From Pseudomonas sp. 5P_3.1_Bac2 (GTDB lineage Bacteria > Pseudomonadota > Gammaproteobacteria > Pseudomonadales > Pseudomonadaceae): a stretch of DNA of 64,000 nucleotides. Shown piece after piece: positions 40,965 through 48,977 of the stretch. A model generated the notes under the pieces. The model was not told the DNA's origin, searched no databases, and saw only the letters and a program-made list of their open reading frames with translations. The position numbers were made by a program, and so were the translations under genes. Each line of letters opens with the position of its first letter. Position 1 is the first letter of the stretch. The stretch lies in contig NZ_JANLNY010000002.1 of the NCBI RefSeq assembly GCF_025465995.1, positions 124,001 to 188,000 of the forward strand, in the 5' to 3' direction.

Positions 40965-41843
40965 ATGCATTGGCAGTCGTTACTAGGCGCGCAGCCGCGT
41001 TTAGCTGAAGAGGCTTTAGACGAGTGGTATGCCACGCTGCTGGCGCAGCTTCAGCAGCCCAGTGCGTTGCAGTTAGCTGTGCTCGGTGGGCGCATGGCCG
41101 CAACGCCGGGTTTAGCCTTCTTGGCCGGTTATCAAGCGGCTTTGCGCGCCTTATGGCCCGCCGCGCCTTGGACCTTGGGCGCGCTGTGTGTCACCGAGCA
41201 GCGCAGCATTCGCCCTGCCGATCTCAAGACACGCTTACAGGGCTTGCAACTCGATGGCCGCAAGGACTTTGTCACCGCGGCTGAGTACGCCGAGTGGTTG
41301 CTGGTCGCCGCTCGGGTCGAGGCGCCCGACAGTCCGCCACAAATCGCCCTGGCCGTGGTGCGCAGCGGCGGCCCTGGCGTCAGCATTGAGGCGCTGCCGA
41401 GCTTGCCCTTGATGCCCGATATCAGCCATGGCCGGTTGTTGCTGCAAGCCGCGCCCTGCGAACGCTTACCCGGCGATGGTTGGGCGGATTACTGCAAGCC
41501 GTTTCGCACCTTAGAAGATAATCACGTCCTCGCGGCACTGACGGCCTGGTTGTATGGCGTAGGGCAGGATTGTGCTTGGCCGCAGGCTTTGCAGTTGCGG
41601 CTACTCGGCCTGTTGGCCGGTTGCGCGGAGATGGCGCGACAGTGTCCCAATGCCGCCGCCGGGCATGTGCTGTTGGCGAGCTTATTCGCCCAGTTTGAGG
41701 CCTTGCACGCGGAGCTGGATGCCGCTTTGGCGGGCAGCCCAAGCCATTGGCAGCAGTTGTGGCAACGCGATCGCGGCCTCTTAGGCATTGCTAAAAGCGC
41801 CAGGCTTAAACGCCTGGAGAAGGCTCTGGCGGCATTGGCTTAG
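40965..41843 (+). CDS. Acyl-CoA dehydrogenase-like protein, function unknown
   Basis: A 292-residue protein, shorter than the roughly 380 residues of true acyl-CoA dehydrogenases. Segments such as LGALCVTEQRSIRPADLKTR (near residues 69-88), GRKDFVTAAEYAEWLLVAAR (near 98-117) and the helical C-terminus resemble the middle beta domain and part of the helical domain of that family. The catalytic Glu region is not recognisable, so flavin binding and dehydrogenation are doubtful. Similar proteins sit next to olsBA in other pseudomonads, as I recall. It diverges from olsB, and a lipid-related role is only inferred. Confidence 0.7.
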   Translation: MHWQSLLGAQPRLAEEALDEWYATLLAQLQQPSALQLAVLGGRMAATPGLAFLAGYQAALRALWPAAPWTLGALCVTEQRSIRPADLKTRLQGLQLDGRKDFVTAAEYAEWLLVAARVEAPDSPPQIALAVVRSGGPGVSIEALPSLPLMPDISHGRLLLQAAPCERLPGDGWADYCKPFRTLEDNHVLAALTAWLYGVGQDCAWPQALQLRLLGLLAGCAEMARQCPNAAAGHVLLASLFAQFEALHAELDAALAGSPSHWQQLWQRDRGLLGIAKSARLKRLEKALAALA

Positions 41844-41938
41844 CGCAATAAAAAAGCGCCAAGATGGGACGCTTGATCCAGGTCAGTAAGGCGCGCATCG
41901 CACCCGGCTAAGCTTGCGGGCTTTCCTAGGAGCCTGTG

Positions 41939-42724
41939 ATGCGACGTGAGCCCATAGTGTTGTTCGATAACGGCAAGCATCAATGTCTGATGTTTGATGA
42001 TTTGGTCAGTGGCGAGGGCGTGCAGTCCAACCAGTTTCTGATTACCGATAACGAGCAATACTTGCTCCTCGATCCGGGCGGCGACCTGACCTACACGCCG
42101 CTTTCGATGGAGTTGTCCAAGCACATTCCGGTGCAGGACCTGACCTATATCTTCGCCTCCCACCAAGACCCGGACATCATCGCCTCGCTGGACAAGTGGC
42201 TGCTGCACACCCGGGCGCGGGTGATCTGCTCCAAGTTATGGGCGCGCTTTTTACCGCACCTGACGGCCAACTATTTGGCCCTGAGCCGTGGTTTGAACAC
42301 CTTTGATCGCATCATTGCCTTGCCCGATGCGGGGATATCCTTTGCCTTAGGCCAATCGAAACTTAAGGCGGTGCCGGCGCACTTTCTGCATTCGGTGGGC
42401 AACTTTCAGTTGTACGACCCGGTGAGCAAGATTCTGTTTTCCGGTGATATGGGCGCCTCGTTGGTGGATGACGCCAACCCGGTGACCGATTTCGTTAACC
42501 ACGTGCCGCATATGCTCGGCTTTCATCGGCGTTATATGGCCAGCAATAAAGTCTGCCGCTTGTGGGCGGCGATGGTGCGCGACATGGATGTGGCGATGAT
42601 CGTGCCGCAGCATGGCCGGCCGTTTGTGGGCCAGGAGATGATCAGTGCGTTTTTGTACTGGATCGAGAACTTAGAGTGCGGCATGGACTTGATGGGCCCC
42701 GACGATTATCGCGTGCCGCGTTAG
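41939..42724 (+). CDS. MBL-fold protein, flavodiiron/ODP-like, altered metal motif
   Basis: The 261-residue protein is a metallo-beta-lactamase fold resembling the MBL half of flavodiiron proteins (oxygen-binding di-iron proteins) without the flavodoxin half. The usual HxExDH is replaced by His75-Gln-Asp77-Pro-Asp79 (HQDPD), with later ligand candidates HFLHSVGNF (near 148-156), FSGDMGASL (near 165-173) and PQHGRPF near 225-231. A di-iron or sensory site is possible. TAGGAG lies 6 bases before ATG 41939. The biochemical role is unknown. It stands between the ACAD-like gene and a class C hydrolase. Confidence 0.75.
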   Translation: MRREPIVLFDNGKHQCLMFDDLVSGEGVQSNQFLITDNEQYLLLDPGGDLTYTPLSMELSKHIPVQDLTYIFASHQDPDIIASLDKWLLHTRARVICSKLWARFLPHLTANYLALSRGLNTFDRIIALPDAGISFALGQSKLKAVPAHFLHSVGNFQLYDPVSKILFSGDMGASLVDDANPVTDFVNHVPHMLGFHRRYMASNKVCRLWAAMVRDMDVAMIVPQHGRPFVGQEMISAFLYWIENLECGMDLMGPDDYRVPR

Positions 42725-42802
42725 CCCGTACCTGGCTCAAGCATGGTACGTGGCTTGAGCCGCATGCTAGGGTGCGCGCTCAAAACGATGAGAGGCGCTG
42801 TC

Positions 42803-43924
42803 ATGGGTTCGTTGTTTGCCCCCCGCCGGCTGTTGCTGGCCCTGGTTTGCGCGGTTAGCGCGAGTACTGCTCAGGCTGAGCACTGGCCCACTGCCGACTG
42901 GCAAACCCAGTTAGCGGCGCCCAGCGCGGCGATTGATACTCTGCAAGCCTATGCCTTCCCGGCGCGTGATGAGGTCAGCCGCAAGGGCATTCGCACCGAT
43001 GCCTTACTGGTGATTCGCGATGGTCAGGTGGTGTACGAGCGCTATGCGGCGCCGACCACGGCGGCCACGGCGCACCTCAACTGGTCGATGTCCAAGAGCA
43101 TACTCGCCACGGTGATGGGCGTGGCTTACGGTCAGGGGAAGCTGCGTTTGGATGCGCCGGTGGCGCAGTACTACCCAGCCTTTGCCGCGCACCCGCAGGT
43201 TAAGGTTGGCCACTTGCTGAACTGGGCGTCGGGCCTGGATTGGCAAGAGGACTACGAATACGCGCCGCTGAAGTCCTCGGTGGTGGCGATGCTCTACACC
43301 CGTGGCCGCAATGATATGGCCGAGTTCGTCAGCCATACGCCCGCAGGCGCTCAGCCAGGCACGCGGTTTCGCTATTCCAGCGGCGACAGCAACGTCTTGG
43401 CGGCAGCGCTGAAGGGCATGGTCGGCGCAGAGAATTATGCGGATTATCCGTGGACCGCACTGTTTGATCCTTTGGGTATTCGCAGCGCAGTGTGGGAGCG
43501 CGATGGCGCCGGCACCTTGATCGCTTCGTCCTATGTCTACATGACTGCCCGTGATCTGGCGCGTATCGGCTTGCTGATGCAGCACGATGGTCGCTGGCAG
43601 GATCAGCAAATCGTGCCCAAAGCCTGGGTCGAATTTAACCGCACGCCCTTTGCCAATTACCTCGCTCAGGCTGGCAAAACCACTGAAGCAGTGCCGGGTG
43701 GGCACTGGTGGCTTAACGTCGCGCACAACGCTGCGGCCGTACCCTGGCCGGATGCGCCGAGCGATACCTTGATGGCCTTAGGGCATTGGGGGCAAGGCTT
43801 ATATGTGATGGCCAGCGCTAACTTGGTGGTGGTGCGCTACGCCGATGATCGCGATGCCAGCTTTGATCGCAATCACTTCCTCAAACTGATCCAGGCCGCC
43901 TTTGCCGAGCAGGTACAACCATGA
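42803..43924 (+). CDS. Secreted serine hydrolase, class C beta-lactamase fold
   Basis: From ATG 42803, which has GAGAGG seven bases upstream, the 373-residue product starts with a Sec signal peptide (to about ALA/AQA, residue 25). The SxxK motif is Ser95-Met-Ser-Lys98. A Tyr motif lies in YSSGDSN near residue 197 and the third box near HWGQGLYVM (near residue 329). These define the serine beta-lactamase/DD-peptidase/esterase superfamily (Beta-lactamase Pfam). The actual substrate (peptide, ester or lactam) is not evident. It overlaps the next small gene by four bases, so the two work together. A longer start at 42788 is possible. Confidence 0.82.
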   Translation: MGSLFAPRRLLLALVCAVSASTAQAEHWPTADWQTQLAAPSAAIDTLQAYAFPARDEVSRKGIRTDALLVIRDGQVVYERYAAPTTAATAHLNWSMSKSILATVMGVAYGQGKLRLDAPVAQYYPAFAAHPQVKVGHLLNWASGLDWQEDYEYAPLKSSVVAMLYTRGRNDMAEFVSHTPAGAQPGTRFRYSSGDSNVLAAALKGMVGAENYADYPWTALFDPLGIRSAVWERDGAGTLIASSYVYMTARDLARIGLLMQHDGRWQDQQIVPKAWVEFNRTPFANYLAQAGKTTEAVPGGHWWLNVAHNAAAVPWPDAPSDTLMALGHWGQGLYVMASANLVVVRYADDRDASFDRNHFLKLIQAAFAEQVQP

Positions 43925-44253
43925 TCCGTCGCCATCCGCTGCTCAGCGCTTTGTTCTTGATCCTGGTGCTACTAGCCGGCCTTGCCTGGCAAAACCGCAC
44001 TGACTTAGCTGGCTTCCCGGGGATTATCGGCGCCTACTCGGCCAAGGAATATTGCTCCTGCCGTTACGTGGCCAATAACCCCGCCGAGTACTGCGCCAGC
44101 TATGTGGCGCAGTATGTGCCGCTGTCGGCGCTGCATGAAGACGCTGCGCACAAGCAGGTCACTGCCCGTGGCATGGGCGTGACGAAAAGCGCCCAGTGGC
44201 TGGGACCGCGCGAGGGTTGCCAGCTGTTACCGCAGGCGCTGCCCTTACCTTAA
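43921..44253 (+). CDS. Small Cys-rich exported protein, function unknown
   Basis: A 110-residue protein with one N-terminal hydrophobic segment (about residues 9-24), so either anchored or exported, and a Cys-rich patch YCSCRYVANNPAEYC around residues 43-57, plus Cys101. Its ATG overlaps the stop of the serine hydrolase (ATGA), indicating coupled expression and probable function with that hydrolase. I do not recognise the family. The Cys pattern could form disulfides or bind metal in the periplasm. Confidence 0.7.
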   Translation: MIRRHPLLSALFLILVLLAGLAWQNRTDLAGFPGIIGAYSAKEYCSCRYVANNPAEYCASYVAQYVPLSALHEDAAHKQVTARGMGVTKSAQWLGPREGCQLLPQALPLP

Positions 44254-44353
44254 CCGCGCAGGTGGCTTTGCAAGGCCAAAGCCAGCCGCTATGGTTGGCT
44301 TTGGATTTCTCTTTTGTGAGACGTAATGGCCTACGCCTGCAGGATGCCGCGCC

Positions 44354-45529
44354 ATGCCGAATAAGGTGTTCCCCTGGCGCCATGCCAATCAACTTAATCT
44401 GTTGCTCGATGGGCCGCGCTTTTTCCCGCGGATGCTGGCGCGCATTGCCCAGGCGCAGCAGCAGATCGAGCTGGAGCTCTATCTGGTCGAGAGCGGCGCC
44501 TGTAGCAATCAGCTGATCGATGCGCTGTGCGTCGCCGCGCAGCGTGGCGTCAGGGTGCGCTGTCTGTTCGATAGCTTCGGCGTGCAGCGCTTACTGACGC
44601 GGGACCGGCAACGCTTGGTCAATGCCGGCGTGGTCTTGCGTCTGTATAACCCGCTGCACTGGCAGCATGGCTTGCGTAACTTTCACCGCGATCACCGCAA
44701 GCTGTTACTGGTCGATCAGCACTACGCCTTTGTCGGTGGTACCGGGGCCACTGATGAGTTTTGGCAGGCGGACCGTGCGCCTGAGGCCAACTCGGTGTGG
44801 CACGAAGCGATGGTGGAAATCAGCGGGCCGCTGGTGCGCGACTGGCAGGCGTTGTTCGAGTGGCAGTGGGAGAGTTATCAGGCCATCAACACCTGGCGTG
44901 TCTGGCGCCCCCATGGCCCCGCGCGCTATCGCAGCTTGCCGCCGCTACCGAGTCGTGTCGGTGGCTTGGGCCGGGTAGCGTTTGCCGATGCCTGGCAACG
45001 CCGCGATATTTTGCTCTCACTCGTGCGTGCGCTGCGTGGTGCCAAGCAGCGTATCTGGTTGGCCACTCCGTATTTTCTGCCGACGTGGCGGGTGCGGCGC
45101 AGCTTGCGGCAGGCCGCCGCGCGGGGGGTGGATGTGCGCTTGTTACTAAGCGGGCAGCACACCGATCACCCGCCGATACGTTTTGCCGGGCAGCGTTACT
45201 ACGCCAGTTTGCTCAAGGCTGGGGTGAAAATCTTTGAATATCAGCCGCAGTTTTTGCACCTGAAAATGGTCTTGGTCGATGACTGGGTCAGTGTCGGCTC
45301 GTGCAACTTCGATCACTGGAATCTGCGCTTTAACCTCGATGCCAATCTAGAAGCGTTGGACCCAGGTTTTACCGCCCAAGTGCTGAGCAGTTTTCAGCAT
45401 GACTTTGCCCAAAGCACGCCGATCAGCCCGCAAGAGTGGCGCCGCCGACCTTGGTACAAGCGCCTGCAACAGTCGCTGTGGGGCACCCTTGACCAGTTGC
45501 TGGTCAACTTGCTCGATCGCCGGCGTTAG
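44354..45529 (+). CDS. clsB: Cardiolipin synthase ClsB-type phospholipase D
   Basis: This 391-residue phospholipase D-superfamily protein has two HxKxxxxD motifs: His114-Lys116-Asp121 (HRKLLLVD) and His302-Lys304-Asp309 (HLKMVLVD). Each is followed by a GTGATDEF- or GSCNFD-type stretch. ClsB (YbhO) condenses two phosphatidylglycerols, or PG with an alcohol, into cardiolipin-type lipids. It lacks the N-terminal membrane helices of ClsA. A phosphatidyltransferase of another kind cannot be excluded. It is 100 bases after the Cys-rich gene and ends at a hairpin before the convergent thiolase gene. Confidence 0.85.
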   Translation: MPNKVFPWRHANQLNLLLDGPRFFPRMLARIAQAQQQIELELYLVESGACSNQLIDALCVAAQRGVRVRCLFDSFGVQRLLTRDRQRLVNAGVVLRLYNPLHWQHGLRNFHRDHRKLLLVDQHYAFVGGTGATDEFWQADRAPEANSVWHEAMVEISGPLVRDWQALFEWQWESYQAINTWRVWRPHGPARYRSLPPLPSRVGGLGRVAFADAWQRRDILLSLVRALRGAKQRIWLATPYFLPTWRVRRSLRQAAARGVDVRLLLSGQHTDHPPIRFAGQRYYASLLKAGVKIFEYQPQFLHLKMVLVDDWVSVGSCNFDHWNLRFNLDANLEALDPGFTAQVLSSFQHDFAQSTPISPQEWRRRPWYKRLQQSLWGTLDQLLVNLLDRRR

Positions 45530-45530
45530 C

Positions 45531-45561
45531 CCTGCGGACCGGCCTGGGGCCGGCCCGCAGG
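45531..45561. terminator. Hairpin between convergent clsB and thiolase genes
   Basis: CCTGCGG-A-CCGGCC pairs with GGCCGG-C-CCGCAGG around a TGG loop. It is GC-rich with no T-run, and lies between the stops of clsB (45529) and the thiolase gene (45569). Confidence 0.55.
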
Positions 45562-45568
45562 ATTTGGC

Positions 45569-46744
45569 TTAGAGCAGTTCTACCGCCACCGCCGTGGCTT
45601 CGCCGCCGCCAATGCACAGCGAGGCAATGCCGCGTTTGCCGCCAGTGTTTTTCAGGGCGTTGATCAGGGTCAGGATGATCCGCGAGCCGGTCGAGCCCAC
45701 CGGGTGACCCTGGGCGCAGGCGCCGCCGTAGATATTCACTTTGGCGTGATCCAGATCGTGCTCACGCATGGCCAGCATGGTGACCATGGCAAAGGCTTCG
45801 TTGATCTCGAACAGGTCGACATCGGCTTTGTTCCAGCCAGTCTTTTTCAGCAGGTTAGTGATCGAGCCAATCGGCGCGATGGTGAACTCGCTGGGGTCTT
45901 GGCTTTGGGTGGCATGGCCGACGATTTTGGCCAATGGTTTGAGGCCGCGCTTGGTGGCTTCTTCGGCGGTCATCAGGAGTAGGGCAGAAGCACCGTCGGA
46001 GATCGAGCTGGCGTTGGCGGCGGTGATGGTGCCGTCTTTTTTAAATGCCGGTTTGAGCGTCGGAATCTTGTCCAGGTTGGCCGTCAGGGGTTGCTCGTCG
46101 TCCTTCACCTCGATGTCGCCTTTACGGCTGCTGACGGTGACCGGCACGATCTCGGCGGCCAACGCGCCGCTGGCAATGGCGGCTTGGGCACGTTTGAGCG
46201 ACTCAATGGCGTAGGCGTCCATTTGTTCGCGGCTGATGCCGTATTGGTCGGCGGTTTCCTGGGCGAAGGAGCCCATCAGGCGACCCGTGCGGGCGTCTTC
46301 CAGGCCATCCAAGAACATATGGTCTTTGATTTCGCCATGGCCCATGCGCAGGCCAGTGCGTGCCTTGGTCATCACATAGGGGGCGTTGGACATGCTTTCC
46401 ATGCCGCCGGCGATCATCACGCTGTTAGTGCCCGCTTTGAGCAGGTCGTGGGCCAGCATGACCGCTTTCATGCCTGAGCCGCAGAGCTTGTTGATCGTGG
46501 TGCAGCCCGTTGCCGCTGGCAGGCCGGCGTTGAGCGAGGCTTGGCGGGCGGGGCCTTGCTTGAGGCCCGCCGGTAACACACAGCCCATGATCACTTCCTG
46601 CACATCGGCCGCCTCGATACCGGCGCGGGCGACTGCCGCGCGAATGGCTGCTGCGCCCAGATCCACTGCTGCCACGCTGGCCAGGCTGCCTTGAAAACCG
46701 CCCATAGGCGTGCGGGCGCCGCTGACGATGACGATATCGGACAT
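45569..46744 (-). CDS. Acetyl-CoA acetyltransferase/thiolase II
   Basis: The 391-residue thiolase carries the catalytic Cys88 (NKLCGSGMKAV), the catalytic His in GGACAQGHPVGSTGSR near residue 348, and the C-terminal Cys377 in CIGGGEATAV. It may cleave 3-ketoacyl-CoA in beta-oxidation or make acetoacetyl-CoA for PHB-type metabolism; sequence alone does not decide. It diverges from the acyl-CoA ligase gene by 183 bases. As I recall, it corresponds to PA3925 in P. aeruginosa, and it is likely induced by fatty acids. Confidence 0.9.
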   Translation of the reverse strand: MSDIVIVSGARTPMGGFQGSLASVAAVDLGAAAIRAAVARAGIEAADVQEVIMGCVLPAGLKQGPARQASLNAGLPAATGCTTINKLCGSGMKAVMLAHDLLKAGTNSVMIAGGMESMSNAPYVMTKARTGLRMGHGEIKDHMFLDGLEDARTGRLMGSFAQETADQYGISREQMDAYAIESLKRAQAAIASGALAAEIVPVTVSSRKGDIEVKDDEQPLTANLDKIPTLKPAFKKDGTITAANASSISDGASALLLMTAEEATKRGLKPLAKIVGHATQSQDPSEFTIAPIGSITNLLKKTGWNKADVDLFEINEAFAMVTMLAMREHDLDHAKVNIYGGACAQGHPVGSTGSRIILTLINALKNTGGKRGIASLCIGGGEATAVAVELL

Positions 46745-46927
46745 TGGGGTAACTCCTTCTTGTTATACAAAAAACATTGAGTGGTGGGGGCAATTCTACT
46801 GTGTGACCAAAATTGGCCATAGAGTCATAAAAAAAATCATTCTTTGGGCTGATTTGGCCCCTGGGTCGAGTCTCTAGATTGGCGGCACTGCATCAGCACA
46901 ATAAAAACGTCTTAAGAGGCTAATGGC

Positions 46928-48610
46928 ATGTTGCAAACCCGTCTGCTTGACCCGACCGCCTGCGCCTATCAAGCGCCGCTGCTGATCAAACGCCTGTTGT
47001 TATCAGGCGTGCGCTACGAGAAAACCCGCGAGATCGTATATCGCGACCTGCTTCGCTATGACTACCTGACCCTCAATCAACGCATCGCGCGCCTAGCCAA
47101 CATGCTTAGCGCTGCCGGAGTGAAGGCCGGCGACACCGTCGCGGTGATGGATTGGGACAGCCACCGTTACCTGGAGTGTATGTTCGCCATTCCGATGCTG
47201 GGGGCGGTGCTGCACACCATCAATATCCGTCTCTCGGCGGATCAGATTCTCTACACCATGAATCATGCCGAAGATAAGTTCGTGCTGGTTAACAGTGACT
47301 TCGTGCCGCTCTACCAAAGCATGGCGGAGCAGTTGCAAACAGTTGAAAAAACCATCCTGCTCAGCGATGGCTGCGAGACTACGGCGGATCTGCCCAATCT
47401 GGTTGGCGAGTATGAACACTTGTTGGCCGGCGCCAGTCACCAGTATGACTTTGCTGATTTCGACGAAAACTCCATCGCCACCACCTTTTACACCACCGGC
47501 ACCACCGGTAATCCTAAGGGTGTCTATTTCAGCCATCGCCAGTTAGTGCTGCACACTTTGGCCGAAGTCAGTGTGCTGGGCAGTCTCGACAGCGTGCGCT
47601 TGATGGGCAGTGATGACGTGTATATGCCGATCACGCCGATGTTCCACGTACACGCCTGGGGCATGCCCTATGCCGCCACGATGATGGGGCTGAAGCAGGT
47701 ATACCCAGGCCGCTATGAGCCCGACCTGCTGATTAAGCTGTGGCGAGAGGAGAGGGTCACCTACTCGCACTGCGTGCCGACCATCCTGCAGATGGTGCTG
47801 GGCGCCAAGAGTGCCCAGGGTGTCGATTTCGGCGGCTGGAAGTTGATCATCGGCGGCAGTGCGTTGACCCGTTCGCTGTATGACTTAGCCAAGAGTCGCG
47901 GGATCCAGCTGACGGCAGCCTATGGTATGTCCGAGACCGGGCCGTTGATTTCCTGTGCCCACCTCAATGATGAGCTGCAAGCCGGCAGCGACGATGAGCG
48001 CACCACATACCGGATCAAGGCCGGAGTGCCGGTGCCCTTGGTGGAAGCGGCGATTATGGCCGGCGACGGCTCGTTCCTGCCCCACGATGGCAGCAGCCAA
48101 GGTGAGCTGGTGTTACGCGCGCCCTGGCTCACCCAGGGTTATTACCGCGAGCCCGGGCAGAGCGCGCAGTTGTGGCAACACGGCTGGCTGCACACCGGCG
48201 ATGTGGCGACCATCGACGAGTTTAATTTTATTGAGATCCGTGACCGCATTAAGGACGTGATCAAGACCGGTGGCGAATGGATTTCCTCGCTGGCATTGGA
48301 GGATTTAATCAGTCGCCATCCGGCTGTGCGTGAGGTGGCGGTGGTGGGTGTGGAAGATCCGCAATGGGGCGAGCGGCCTTTTGCTTTGGTGGTGTTACAG
48401 GAGCAACACACACTGGATGCCAAACAATTAAAGGAGCATCTCAAGCCATTTGTTGAGCAGGGCACTATTAATAAGTGGGCGATACCTTCGCAGATTGCTG
48501 TTGTTACCGAAGTTCCCAAGACCAGTGTCGGTAAGTTAGATAAGAAAAAAATCCGCTTGGATATTGTTCGCTGGCAGGCCAGCGGCAGCACTTTTTTGTC
48601 AACTTTGTAA
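46928..48610 (+). CDS. Medium/long-chain fatty acyl-CoA ligase, AlkK-like
   Basis: An AMP-forming acyl-CoA synthetase of 560 residues. Motifs: TTFYTTGTTGNPKGVYFSHRQ-like P-loop (near residues 185-205), the adenine-binding YGMSETGP near 335-342, GWLHTGDVATID near 419-430, and the C-terminal catalytic Lys in TSVGKLDKKKI near 533-543. The sequence is close to the AlkK-type medium-chain ligases of pseudomonads. AAGAGG is 8 bases before the ATG. It activates free fatty acids for beta-oxidation and is divergent from the thiolase gene. Confidence 0.88.
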   Translation: MLQTRLLDPTACAYQAPLLIKRLLLSGVRYEKTREIVYRDLLRYDYLTLNQRIARLANMLSAAGVKAGDTVAVMDWDSHRYLECMFAIPMLGAVLHTINIRLSADQILYTMNHAEDKFVLVNSDFVPLYQSMAEQLQTVEKTILLSDGCETTADLPNLVGEYEHLLAGASHQYDFADFDENSIATTFYTTGTTGNPKGVYFSHRQLVLHTLAEVSVLGSLDSVRLMGSDDVYMPITPMFHVHAWGMPYAATMMGLKQVYPGRYEPDLLIKLWREERVTYSHCVPTILQMVLGAKSAQGVDFGGWKLIIGGSALTRSLYDLAKSRGIQLTAAYGMSETGPLISCAHLNDELQAGSDDERTTYRIKAGVPVPLVEAAIMAGDGSFLPHDGSSQGELVLRAPWLTQGYYREPGQSAQLWQHGWLHTGDVATIDEFNFIEIRDRIKDVIKTGGEWISSLALEDLISRHPAVREVAVVGVEDPQWGERPFALVVLQEQHTLDAKQLKEHLKPFVEQGTINKWAIPSQIAVVTEVPKTSVGKLDKKKIRLDIVRWQASGSTFLSTL

Positions 48611-48977
48611 GGGTATGGCGAAACTTATCAAACGGCCTAAAAGTGTCCGTTGTTTTAACGGTAATCGATATTTTTCTAGTTAAAACAGATGCTTATGATC
48701 TGGATTCAGGTTTTAACGCAGCGCCTTTCAGCAACTCTCTGGGAGCTCGCAAGAGGGGACTTTACGGTGCGGTTTGTGACTGTGTAGTCAAACTTTGTCT
48801 TGGCTTGGTAATTGCTCGGACAAGGCTATTCTTGGTCTTGTTGGTTAATCCACCGCGTTAAAACCTGCGGCCTAGAGTACTCAGGCAGCGCAAATCACAC
48901 TTTAGAGGGATCATGCTGCCAAACTCGCTCGATATAGTTAGATCCATCAATAACAAAAAGCACATGGAGTAGCGTCG
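48611..48977 (+). promoter_or_regulatory. Intergenic region with sigma-54-like promoter
   Basis: This 367-base gap between the ligase and the first DUF1302 gene contains no convincing gene. An AAACGG/CCGTT hairpin with TTTT at 48629-48654 could terminate the ligase transcript weakly. A sigma-54-like promoter lies further on at 48800-48816, about 150 bases before the DUF1302 ATG, leaving a long untranslated leader. The lower part (48890-48977) is AT-richer and carries no recognised operator. Confidence 0.5.
48800..48816 (+). promoter_or_regulatory. Sigma-54 (-24/-12) promoter candidate
   Basis: TTGGCTTGGTAATTGCT matches the -24/-12 consensus YTGGCACGRNNNTTGCW at all but two fixed positions. 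The GG and GC doublets are exactly 10 bases apart, giving a predicted +1 near 48827. It faces the DUF1302-DUF1329 genes. No AAA+ activator gene is in the window, and the adjacent LuxR regulator is a sigma-70 type activator, so the match needs testing. Confidence 0.45.

Noticed and set aside
48643..48861. A 72-codon plus-strand frame in the gap before DUF1302 copy 1
   Set aside because: No ribosome site and no family features, and it overlaps the sigma-54-like promoter; probably chance.
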